Positions 1 through 10,507 of a DNA stretch of 64,000 nucleotides are shown here, in pieces (within the stretch, counting starts at the first letter, position 1; the number at the start of each line of letters is the position of its first letter). The notes beneath the pieces are model-generated. The model was not told the DNA's origin. It saw nothing but the letters and a program-made list of their open reading frames with translations, and did no database searches. The stretch is from Dallia pectoralis. Its lineage: Eukaryota > Chordata > Actinopteri > Esociformes > Umbridae. Made by a program: the position numbers and the translations under genes. Location of the stretch: positions 9,913,304 through 9,977,303 of the forward strand of contig CM055755.1 of the NCBI GenBank assembly GCA_029465975.1. Reading direction: 5' to 3'.

Positions 1-1060
1 TGACATCATCCCACTCGCACACAGTACATGTGAATCACACCGCTGATAAAGTGTTGGAACTCAATAACAAAGGTAACAAAAGTTTCAACGTGTTATTTGG
101 TCTGAAAAACTCCTGGGATGTTAAGGCCAATCACAGAATTAAATGGTCAAATCTGGTATATTTAGGATGCTTAAAGGTTGAATAGTACCCCAGAGAGAAT
201 TAGTTTTAAAGCCCCATAGAATTGATACATCTGATGTCTTTGGGAATCTGGGACCTATGAGAAGATTGGGATTAAAATTCTACTTGTTTAAACAGAAACT
301 AAATCAAAGGGTTGTGGCAATTGCTTTTCAATAGCCTTTTTGTTATAAAAAATAGCTTAAAATTATTTTGATCTGCAAAACGATGAAGTGAAAATATGTT
401 TACGTTTGGAAAATAGTGTTTTTGCAAGCGCACCAATAACTGTATAATTCAGGCCATTGTAATTGGACCTTCATATAATAAGCACATGCACTGCGCCCAG
501 CGTGAGATAGAATCAGCTCGTTCTACAAAATCTAACTATTTGCCCACACTTTTTCTTTGCATTTTAGTGGGAGGTCGGTGACTTTACAAATTTACAAATA
601 CTCTTCTATAGCAATATTCTTCTTGAGCTGAAAAGTAGCAGGATTTTTTCTACTCCCTTACATAAGTTATTGTTAAAGACCTAATGTAGGACAGGGTGTC
701 ATTTTTTTGCAAACACAAATAACAAAAATGTCTGGCTACAGATATTCCATTAGATTATGTTTATATTTTCAGCTCCCTGAAAGAATAAAATAAGGTCCAA
801 AAAAGCATTCAAAACCTGAACCCCAAATTCGAAAAGCCCTTGAGGCTTACTGGTGATAAAACCACATTCTAATCAACTCCACAATGACCACAAAGAACTG
901 ACCTTGAGGCCATTGAATTCTGCTACGATGTATTATTACTCAAAGTAATACAATGTGGTTACTTTTGTATTACTTTTATATTATGAGACATTAGTATAGG
1001 CAAATAGGAATATATCCAAGTGAATAACACCTATCAGATCACTGGAACAATCAACTTTAG
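1..1060. repeat. Likely end of an upstream copy of the large locus repeat; no gene seen
   Basis: No convincing ORF or RNA gene is visible. The stretch 943-1,060 resembles 44,812-44,935: both contain, in the same order, an ATTACTCAAA block, a TTTTATATTA block followed by GAGACATTA, an AAATAGGAA block and an AACACCTAT block. The same order is partly kept near 62,520. I infer that the window opens in the tail of another copy of the locus repeat described below. The first 900 bases are AT-rich and otherwise featureless to the eye. Confidence 0.45.
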
Positions 1061-1319
1061 ACTTTAGACTTTATTTAGATTATTCATTTGACCTTATTTA
1101 GTGTACTGTATTTGTTTGTAGTTTGGACTAAGAAATAACCCTGTGAAATTGCCTCCTATCTACATGAAAAACCCCTAAATAACAAAGTAAAATATATTTT
1201 TTTAATTTCATGTCTATAATGGGATTTACAGTCAATGTCATCAGCATTGTGGAACCTTGTTGATACGTAGGGAGGTGTACTACACATTGTCCTGAATTCC
1301 ATCACCAGGTCCTTGTCGT

Positions 1320-1719
1320 TGTCACGGTTGTGGTGTGTGGTGTTCCACATGGAGTGTTTAGTGGGGAGCACTTCCTGTGTTTTGTTTTGATTAGGAGCAT
1401 AGCTGTTTCAGGTTAGCGATTTGCACACACCAGGTTGTGGTTTAGAAATTAGTTGGGTATTTAAGTTGAGCGTTTGCCTTTGTCAGATTGTACAGTATTA
1501 TTTCAAAGTCTCGCATGGAATTTGGTGAGTGATCTGTATACATCGCTGTTTTTTATTGTTATGTAGTAGACACTTTTAGTAAATGCTGTTTTCATTTAGT
1601 GTATCTTTTTTCCGTTCGTTGTGTTTGTTGGTTTTAAATTATCATTAAACCCCCACGAACGTGATCCACCGGCTCTGCATTTAGCTTTTAATCGCACTAC
1701 ACCTCCAAGGTTCGTGACA
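1320..1719 (+). mobile_element. Solo LTR (about 400 bp), old
   Basis: Begins TGTCACGG and ends TTCGTGACA, the terminal sequence shared by several LTRs in this window. Inside are a TATTTAAG TATA-like box near 1,458 and an ATTAAA poly(A)-like signal near 1,645, both in plus orientation. The five bases on each side (GTCGT and GTTTT) match only partly, consistent with an eroded target duplication. There is no internal retroelement sequence on either side, so this is a solo LTR left by recombination. Confidence 0.72.
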
Positions 1720-4131
1720 GTTTTTCAACACTGTGGTTGAGTTTGTCTAAACGCCACCAGTCCACCATGGCTAAAATATTACAAAACAGGACACTATATG
1801 ATATTCTTAGTATTTCTACAGCCTGCAAATTATAAAGATAACTGGTATTGAGTTGGCTAAAGTAAAATAAAGTGAAGAAAGGGCAAGTGGCATGGGTCTC
1901 TTTAGAATATCCTGCGTCCTGGCAATTTTTCTTCTACACATGATAGTTACAATGATAATCACCTACTGTCATACACGTAACGGCCAAAACAAATGCTTTA
2001 CATGAGAGGAGCCGGTTCTGATTCATTTTTTTAATCGTGTTAATATATTCCTGCACTTTTTAGAGGCAATCAATGCGAAGTATGCGCCTGATTACCTGGG
2101 CCCTGGTCCAAATGCATAGAGCATCTCAGTTCAGTCTGGATAGTGTGATTAAGGCACCTCCACTTTTCAGCTGTGGATCTGTATTTACGTACATTTTGCA
2201 TTACAATTGTTCCAGGCATCTCCCCCCTCCACAACCACGGATCCTTAAAAGGAAATCGTGTCATGTTCAGATTACGTGCGTCTTGTTGAGAAATCCTAAA
2301 ATATCCGATTACTTGATCTCCCTTGCACAAGTACAGCTTTGTCCGTCAAGAAACAATGGTGTTTATCTGCGGACTGCATTTCGGGGATGACCCAGCATGT
2401 GTCTATTCTCGTACCCGTGGAGACCATACCGCTGATTATGGATAGAGGAAGGGATGTTACTAATTAGATCCAGCCTTTTTACCAAGGTAAAGGCATGAGA
2501 AACCAGTTACCACTGCTGAGTTATCAGAAGTGTGGGAGAGTAGCTGGATTAGCCCAGGGTTACACACAATATACACGGCTCTACTGGTGTGCCACAAGAA
2601 CAAGAGAACAAATAGATGGTCAGTTATGGTCTGCTTAACAGATCTTCTTAGCACAGTGACTCACATCGAATTTGAAATAAAACAATGTCTTCTTGCCTCG
2701 TCTTTCATCTAAGTTTCCTTGAATTTTCTTTCGAGATGCTACGTATAAAATGGACCGATAGAAAATGTGAAGAGAACGTCTTTGTCAATGTATTAAAAAC
2801 AGGCGCAATGGATTCATTTGTATTCATGTTTAGTGGATTGTTGATCGAATTGAGATGAACCACGTCAAAATGATTTACATTCCCGGAAAAAAGGAAAACG
2901 AACAGCCTGTCCACGTGCAGCAGCTGCTCAGTCACTGCCACGGTCGTCTGGCCTGCTAGCTGAAAATCCCACATGTGCCTGATTGGATCCTGCCCCTCCA
3001 ATCAGAAGCATTAGCGCCACTCCAGCCTACTGACGTTAGGCATCCGAATGAGTGTGAGAAAAGAAGAGCACTTATTCTCCAGTAGGTAGAGTGTTATGTA
3101 TTCCGGTAGCGCTGTGACCGTATGAGCTTGTCAGGTAGGGTTTGTGTTTGCTACCACTAATCCAGACAGGTCTTTGAACTGACTCTTGACGTTCAAAGGA
3201 CTCCCAGTTCCTCCACTGCAGCACCCACACTGTATTTAGTATACATTATTTTGTAATTCAGTTATCTAACAGATCAAACCCTAAAGGGTCTCAATATTTT
3301 TGACAAACACCTTCATGAGAAAACTACGGAAGTTGTTAAATTATACATTTCTCTGAGAATTCCAGTTAGTATAAAATTATATCCCATCACAATAGAAATA
3401 AAACACCAAATACCTCAGGATTCTCCCACACTAAAAATAACTTCTCAGTTTCCACACATGCATTGACCACAAACAGATTTTTTTAATCACACACTCCCCT
3501 CTGTCTATACCCCCAACCCAGGCCCTCCCCCCCACCCTAACTCATACCAGATTGGTGTCTGGCCTTTTGAAAAATCCTAAATTTAGTGGTGAGAACTAAT
3601 TATGAATGATTGCAGGCATTAAGGCTTCCCCAGGTAAATTCCGAGTATTTCCGGAATTCTCCCAACTAGGCGAATCATATTTATTTATCACATTTTACCC
3701 ATTATGTAGAAATGGGAATCCCAGTGTGTGTGTTTATGATCATCGTGATTCGTGACGTACTGCCCTACAAAATGCTTTAGGTATTTTGCATTGACAAACA
3801 GTAGCAAAACAAGCTGTGAAAATGTTTTTTATCCTCTTGATCTTTCATTGACAAACATGTTCTCATTTATAGTCACACTTGGCCACAAATATGGCCACAA
3901 TTGGCACACATACATGTAATATTTTGTAAAATCGATTTTGACCAAGATACACGCTTGGAGTCTTCTATGATGCATAAGGAAAGAATTGCAAGGGCCCTTC
4001 CTCCGTACAGAATCTCTTCAGATCCTTCCAAGGTCTTGTGGACTCTCATGTTCACCTCATTCAGCAGGTTTACTATGGGGTTTAGGTCATGGGACTGGAA
4101 TGACCATGGGGAAACTAAACTACCATAAGTT

Positions 4132-4341
4132 CACCCAGCACAGCCAGAAGAGCCTGGTTCCTATCTAGGTTTCTTCCTAAATTTGACCTTCACAGAGTTT
4201 TTCCTAGCCGCTGTGTATCAACATGTTCTTGTTGTTCAACTTGTCAATGCGTGCTCTGTCGGATTCAGGCTGGGTGTTTGTAAAAGCACTTTGTGACAAC
4301 TGTAAAAACGGCTTTATAAATACATTTAATTGATTGATTGA
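4132..4341 (+). mobile_element. L2-type LINE 3' tail fragment
   Basis: The sequence carries the familiar fish L2 3' end: a CTAGGTTTCTTCCTA block, a GAGTTTTTCCTAGCC block, GGCTGGGTGTTTGTA, an AGCACTTTGTGACA block, and GGCTTTATAAATACATTTAAT ending in TTGATTGATTGA repeats. Only the untranslated tail is present; no reverse transcriptase lies upstream. It is a 5'-truncated dead copy. Confidence 0.72.
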
Positions 4342-5811
4342 AAACCTTTGTTCTGTGGTCAGTGGACCATTTTAGTTTTGATGTGCTCTGCTTTGGAACA
4401 AGGTTCTGCTGGACGATCCCGCAATGGCCCAATTTAAGCTTCCTGGCAGAGGCAATAAAGTTTTAATATTGGCTGGTACTTTATGGAGTTCATTACCATG
4501 TACTCTAACACGTTTTAAAACAGACCCATAACGTCAAAGATTGACTACCATACCTCATTGTGGGGATGAGGTACTTTTTTGCATGGCTATTCGTCTGTCT
4601 ACTCCAAACCTGGTTTTCATTTTAGAAAAGCTTTATTTTTAAGTAGTACCTGGTAACATTGAAAGTTCCAGTAACATTTGGGAAACATTTGCCCCTGAGT
4701 TTGTTGTTGACAGCAACTGGCTTTTTTAGTTTTCTAGGGCTGCCAATAATTATGAAACATGTTATTTGAGAAAAATATCTGTGCCCTTTATTACACATTC
4801 ATTTTGTCCAATAATGTTTTATTCAATTAAAGGCTGTATATTAGTGATTATTTTGAATGAAAGAGTCAATACAGCAAGGACAAAAACATTCTTTATATAT
4901 TTGTATATAATAAAGGTTGCCTATATTAGTGGAAAACCCTGTATCTGTGTTTGTTTACAGATTTACTTTACACGCCAGGTTTTAATGGTACGGTTTCTCT
5001 ATTTGTTTAAAGTAAAACAAGCAGCGGTTATCTGTAAAAGTATATCAGCAACGTAGTGATTGATTCCAAGCGCAGAAAGGTCAAGCAGGCCAGTTTAGAG
5101 TGGTGTTCATTTATTCGGTGTAAGGGTGTACTAAGCACTGGAGACTGGAAATATGCACAACACTAACTCATGTCTAGCTGTTATTAATGACCCTGTTACC
5201 TATGCAGAAGTGTAGTGTTGTCATGGAGTGATCTGTGTATTTTAGGTTCTTCATTATTTTAGAAAAAACAAAAAAATCCTTTAAGTTTTTTGTTTTGTTT
5301 TTTACAGTAGTGGTTAATTATTTCCAAGGGGCTCAAACACGACAACTATGTCTACTGCATTTAAATGGTCAAGTTAAATAATGCATGAGCTGTAAGGATC
5401 TAATTTGCATGCAGCCCTTTGCTGTACGTTTTAACTGGTCAGCTTATTCCCCTTCGAATGGATAATTAAAAACAACTTTAATTTGTGTCTACATTGCCAT
5501 TGGATTATTTTCTCACACATTAGCCCACATTTTGAGTTTGCTCAGTGTCGGGAACAATCATGCTCTCAAACCAGGACAGAAAAACACATTTAATAGCATC
5601 TTAAGGCACTTCACCGTTACATTGTGTTCGCAGGGAGTGCTATGAATAACGGAATGCACTGTCAGCTATATAGTCCACTGTGTTGCCTATATGGACACGC
5701 ATTCATTATTGTAAGCACTATTACAAACCCATGCCGCTTTTAAATATCACCAAATGTAATGTAACACAAGGCAAAGTGCCCAACATTAGTAGTTATTAAT
5801 TACTAACTTAC

Positions 5812-5928
5812 GATTCGAATAGTTGCGATGAGGTCAGTGGGAACAACGTGCGCTACTTCATCGGTGGCACTGGCGAGGGTAGCATCCGTGCCAAGGAGGA
5901 GGTGACCAGGAGACCCGCGGTCCCGCAT
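5812..5928 (-). CDS. Putative first coding exon, unidentified gene, copy 1
   Basis: On the minus strand an ATG at 5,928-5,926 opens a 39-codon reading frame that runs to a splice donor (GTAAGT, plus-strand ACTTAC at 5,806-5,811). The peptide starts MRDRGSPGH and ends DLIATIRI. The paralogous position 52,697-52,819 has the same start, the same donor and the same phase, with a similar peptide ending TDLIAAMRI. The two lengths differ by a multiple of three (117 and 123 nt), although the middle of the exon is frame-shifted between copies by two compensating indels. Upstream is a GA-rich, promoter-like tract (6,050-6,140). I do not recognise the protein. Later exons, expected at lower coordinates, were not found. 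Without the second copy I would have treated it as chance. Confidence 0.45.
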
Positions 5929-6780
5929 GAAACTCCGACTCCGGAGTCACTGTCCCCGGACTCCGTCCCACAGCCCCAGGCAGAATCTGGTCCCCTCTCT
6001 GAGTAGGGCTCCTCCTGTTCTAAGCTGGCAGACCGAATGTGAGAGAGTCTGAGGGAGATGGAGAGAGAAGGGAGAGAGGAGGGAGCGAGGGAGGTTGGGA
6101 GGGAGTGAGAGAGTGAGGAGGGAGGGAGGGGACGAAGAGAGGAGGTTACAGCGGATGAAATCGAGAACAAAGGCAGGGTTTCTTTGTCACTATACAGCCA
6201 TTATCTTCGGCACAAGGATGAATCAGGTCGCGTTGACGATATGATGCCACCATGGCAACGGTGTTTGGATGCGAGCTCATATAATGTTGGGTTATTGCCT
6301 GCTATAAGTGATGTCAAGGGTTTCGAGTGGATTTATTATAATGTTATATTAGATGTAATGGCTGTGATAATTTTATAGCCCAATAACACGTCATTTTAAC
6401 AGGCAGAATGAAATCGAATGATGTCACAGCTGCAGCATCCTTGAGGATTTTTCCAGCTGAGAGTTGGAAGTTGAAGTATGGACCTTTCCAAAATGCACTT
6501 AACAATTCCAAAAAGCTGTTCACACCCGCTGAGAAAAAAATCAAAAATAACTTGACAGGTTGTGACAAAAAAAAGCACAGGCTGTGATTTTGCCAAGCAG
6601 TGACATGTCATCATTCAAGAGTTTAGCACATGTGCAAAGCGTTATGACGCAAACCTTGGGCCACTTTTTTTACACCACATTGACGTTGCCGCGTTAGAAA
6701 GAGGCATTTAGGTAAAAGGGCATTTTATTGTGTGTTACAGACACGTTGAATGACTGACTGAATTGGTTGTTTGGTTAAAT

Positions 6781-8215
6781 ACCACATATATTGACTACAA
6801 GCCAAATCAGAGATGCAATCTTTTCCCTGCTCAATAGGGATTCCCAGGATAGGCCAACAGAGAGGTTTCATCAATAACGTACAGTTACAGCAGTACATCA
6901 ACAAGATGTCACAAGTTATTCAAGCCGTCGGCTGAAATGCTCTCTCCCTATTCAGAATAGGTGTGCATTATGCATAAGAGATGCTTGTTGTTACTAAACC
7001 CATTTAATCCGGTGTCTATGCCCCTCTTGTGCTAGTCCACGGGGGGATAAGACCTGGGACCGAGGGTTGTTTTGGGCTGCTTTTGGGGCCCATAAAGGTT
7101 CCCTTTGTTTCGTCGAACAGTGCCGTAAACCGAGACCGGGCCCGTCCTTCAGACAGGAGAGGGTGGTATTTTGCGGCCCTTCCATTTACCATCGGAGAAG
7201 GTGGCATTGTACACCTGCGTGGCTTGGTCTGGATGTGTGTGCGTGTGTGTGTGTGTTTTCGTGTGCGGTGTGGAGGTATGGCGCTGGGCGAAGTAGAGCA
7301 GGTGTGCCAGGTGGCAGGAGGGGATTGGACAAGAAAACACAGGGTATCGGTGTTTGAGTTCAAACAAACACACGTAGCTACTTGTCCTCTGCCATTTGCA
7401 TAGACACACAGCAGCGCCGACAGAACATCTCCCAAGTCCTCTGGTGATCCATATCTGGGAACACCAGACAACCACTTCACACGTCTGTCATGTACTGCTT
7501 CTGGGAAATGCGTTGAATAGGGCACTGGGTCAACGTTCCCATCTTCGTTCTCTCCTACCTTTCACACATCCTCTACATTTAGACAGTCGCCCAGTTTGTA
7601 GATGAGCCAATAGCGTTGTACATAAGTCCAGGTATATGCAGTGCTTACATCTACAGGCCTTGTGCTCTTCAGCATGAACAATGCCGTGTCAGCATCTGTG
7701 GACCTGTCACTCAGGATCCCTCCCTAGGCAACAGTTAACCGTGTCACTCAGTATCAGTCTCAGCAACGCCGGAGGGCTGTGGGACAAAGGGGCGGCCCCG
7801 TTGACCTGTTAGTCGATTTATCATCAACAACGCAGCTCGCTTGACTCTGTTCAACTGGACATCCAACAGTTTAAACTCTAGCCCTCCCAAATCCAACCAC
7901 GGGTGCCTTGTGTTTGCGTTGGCACAATGGACGTCTGTCCAGGCCTCCTGGCTTTGAGTTACATGTCTTTCCATCGCTCTTTTTCTCTTCCTGTTTTGCT
8001 AGCCAACCCGATTCCTCGCGCTGGGGTCCATTTTTTCGTTCCCTCGCCTCTCACATTCGCTGTATTTCATTGGTGCTCTTGCAACATCTTTGTCTGTGTA
8101 ACGTGGTTAGAAGACAGAAGCCAGGCACAGGAAGGAATGCTGAAGCAGAATTTTAATGTGTGAAGCAGGTCATATGACTGGGATTTGACTATATAAGCTG
8201 TACACTGATTCTAAC
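6781..8215. other. No gene recognised
   Basis: Unique-looking sequence with a short TG-rich tract at 7,232-7,258. Overlapping open frames on both strands around 7,016-7,525 come from a stretch poor in stop codons; they show no domain, no splice pattern and no paralogue in the window, so I do not call them genes. Confidence 0.4.
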
Positions 8216-8439
8216 TATTACACACAGACAGACATACATAAACACAACACATAAGCGCAACACGTAATATGCCACAATACTACACGAGAATACATGGACA
8301 AGCAGAGGGAATACAGTTCATGGAAGTAATTGGACACTGACATAATTTTCATAATAAGTAAGAAGATATTTGGAATTGCAACCATTTTCTTACATCTCCT
8401 TATTTCAGGGGACACATTAACACAATCATGATTAAAATT

Positions 8440-8815
8440 TTCATTTTTAATCCTGCTTTATGTCTGGAAGGCATGGACATCACTTAAGTTTCCACCTTTG
8501 TGATGCTTTGCCAGGCCTTTACTGCAGCTGATTTCAGTTGCTGTATGTTTGTGGGTCTTTCTGCCTCAAGTTCTGGCTTTAGTAGGTTAAATGCATGCCG
8601 GATCGGGCTGAGATCAGGAGATTGACTTGGCCATTGCAGAACATTCATCCTCATTGCGATAATAATATTCTAGGTTGCATTTGCAGTATGTTTTGTGTCA
8701 TTGTCCATCTGTAAAGGAAAGTGCCGCCCAAACATCAACACTGAATTTGGCTGAATCTGAGCAGACAATATAATCCTTTACACTTCAGAATGCTGCTTCT
8801 GTCTTCTGTTATGGG
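8440..8815 (-). pseudogene. Tc1-like transposase fragment, antisense
   Basis: The plus strand reads as the antisense of a fish Tc1-like element. Recognisable blocks are GCCAGGCCTTTACTGCAGC, a TTTGTGGGTCTTTCTGCC block, GAGATCAGGAGATTGACTTG with GCCATTGCAGAA, the TCATTGTCCATCTG block, and TGAATTTGGCTGAATCTGAG. The frame is broken and the rest of the transposase is missing. The fragment stops just before the LINE at 8,828, which may have inserted into it. Confidence 0.65.
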
Positions 8816-8827
8816 TTCCTGCTATCT

Positions 8828-10053
8828 CTGGATGGATGGATTTCTTTTGCAGCTTCTTCGACAACATGTTGTGCGTTCACAGCAACAGCTTCCAAATGCT
8901 AATCCCACACCTGGAATCAACTTCAGACCTCTTACCTGCTTAATTGGTTGGAAAAAAACGAATTGCCGACACCTGTCCATGAAACAGCTCTCTAGGGAGG
9001 CGCCCAGGTGGCATTCGTACAAGATGCCCGAACCACCTCAACTGGCTCCTTTCTATGCAAAGGAGCAGCGGCTCTACTCCGAGTTCCTCTCGGATGACTG
9101 AGCTTCTCACCCTAAGGGAGAGGCCAGCCACCTTTCTGAGAAAACCCATTTCGGCCGCTTGTACCCGCGATCTCGTTCTTTCGGTCATGACCCAGCTTTC
9201 ATGACCATAGGTGAGGGTAGGAACAAAGATTGACCGGTAGATCGAGAGCTTTGCCTTTCGGCTCAGCTCTCTTTTCGTCACAACGGTGCGGTGAAGCGAA
9301 TGCAACACCTCCCCCGCTGCTCCGATCCTCCGACCAATCTCCCGCTCCATTGTTCCCTCACTCGCGAACAAGACCCCGAGGTACTTGAACTCCTTCACTT
9401 GGAGTAAGGACTCATTCCCTACCCGGAGTAGGCACTCCACCGGTTTCCTGCTGAGAGTCATGGCCTCAGATTTAGAGGTGCTAACCCTCATCCCAGCCGC
9501 TTCACACTCGGCTGCGAACCGATCCAGTGAGTGCTGAAGGTCACCGACCGATGAGGCCATCAGGACCACATCATCCGCAAAAAGCAGTGATGTGACCATC
9601 AGCCCACCGAACGGGAACCCCTCCCCCCCATGACTACGCCTTGATATCCTGTCCATGAATATTACAAACAGGATTGGTGACAAAGCGCAGCCCTGGCGGA
9701 GGCCAACCCCCACCTGGAACGAATCCGACTTACTGCCGAGGACACGGACACAGCTCATGCTTTGAGCGTACAGAGATTGGATGGCCCTGAGAAGAGACCC
9801 CCTCACCCCATACTCCCACAGCACCTCCCACAAAAGATCCCGGGGTACCCGGTCATACGCCTTCTCCAGATCCACAAAACACATGTAGACTGGATGGGCA
9901 TACTCCCAGGCCCCCTCCAGGATCCTTGCGAGAGTAAAGAGCAATGCGGTTTTCGTCCTGGCCGGGGAACCACGGACCAGCTCTTTACTCTCGCAAGGAT
10001 CCTGGAGGGGGCCTGGGAGTATGCCCATCCAGTCTACATGTGTTTTGTGGAGA
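8828..10053 (-). mobile_element. 5'-truncated RTE/Rex-like LINE with inverted 5' end
   Basis: A non-LTR retrotransposon copy. On the minus strand it encodes reverse transcriptase from about 9,942 leftwards. Visible motifs are MCFVDLEKAYDRVPR, GLRQGCALSPILF, the catalytic LLFADDVVLMAS, KFKYLGV-type thumb residues, and a C-terminal RWFGHLVRMPPGR block. The 3' end is a short ATCC repeat (plus-strand GGATGGATGGA at 8,831-8,841). The right end, 9,943-10,053, is in the opposite orientation and reads in the plus strand as the segment just upstream of the RT (EQCGFRPGRGTTDQ). This is the signature of a 5' inversion during insertion. The reading frame is nearly intact, so the copy is fairly young. Family naming (RTE/Rex3-like against Rex1-like) is from memory of motifs only. 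Confidence 0.85.
9871..10051. repeat. Perfect 72-bp inverted repeat inside the LINE
   Basis: Positions 9,871-9,942 are the exact reverse complement of 9,980-10,051, separated by a 37-nt loop. Both arms encode LFTLARILEGAWEYAHPVYM, one on each strand. The duplication lies at the inversion junction of the LINE and could form a stable hairpin. Confidence 0.92.
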
Positions 10054-10277
10054 GTCTTTTTATTTTCCACAAAAGAAAAACTTTTTAAAATAAACTTGCA
10101 CACACACTGTCCCGTGTGATACAAAAGTGTGAACAGTGCGCAGAGTTGTTTGTTTTGTCTCTACTTTTTTCTCCTTTTCTCTTTCCCTTTTCTCTCTCTC
10201 CACACTGCAGCAGCAGCCAGACAGGTTCTAGTCATCTCTAAAAGGTCAGACTCTCACTCTGTCAGGCATGCTCAAAT

Positions 10278-10279
10278 TT

Positions 10280-10327
<48 letters not shown>
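10278..10327. repeat. (TC)n microsatellite
   Basis: About 25 uninterrupted CT/TC dinucleotides. A second microsatellite follows at 10,447-10,502. Confidence 0.97.
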
Positions 10328-10330
<3 letters not shown>

Positions 10331-10446
10331 TATTTGTTAGCTCTCTCGCCCCTTTCTACTCACCATGCTTCCGAGAGTCAACACCCAGGAAAAGTCAAAT
10401 TTCACAACATTTGAGTATGCTGGGAAGCGGAGGAGTTTGGTCCTCT

Positions 10447-10447
10447 T

Positions 10448-10502
<55 letters not shown>
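10447..10502. repeat. (GC)n/(CA)n microsatellite
   Basis: A short GCGCGCGCG start followed by about 24 CA dinucleotides. Alternating purine-pyrimidine sequence of this kind can adopt Z-DNA. Confidence 0.97.

Positions 10503-10507
<5 letters not shown>

Larger units (their letters stand above)
1950..6780. repeat. Segmental duplication, copy 1 (partner 50,550-53,370)
   Basis: Many blocks of this region recur in the same order and orientation at 50,550-53,370. Examples are 1,962-2,150 with 50,559-50,745, 2,455-2,590 with 51,018-51,160, 4,465-4,550 with 51,815-51,895, and 5,490-5,930 with 52,370-52,820. The right end is sharp: the sequence around 6,762 (CTGAATTGGTTGT) matches 53,359-53,370, where an LTR interrupts the partner. 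Divergence is clear, with many substitutions and small indels, so the duplication is old. Apart from the exon at 5,812-5,928 and an L2 tail, no gene is supported here. Confidence 0.85.

Noticed and set aside
5853..6170. A 105-codon minus-strand ORF overlapping the putative exon in another frame
   Set aside because: It runs through the purine-rich tract (SSLSHSLPTSL-type low complexity), and its frame is not kept in the paralogous copy, unlike the MRD frame.
7016..7525. A 169-codon minus-strand ORF overlapping a 124-codon plus-strand ORF
   Set aside because: No domain, composition driven by a TG/CA tract, no splice sites, and no paralogue in the locus repeat.
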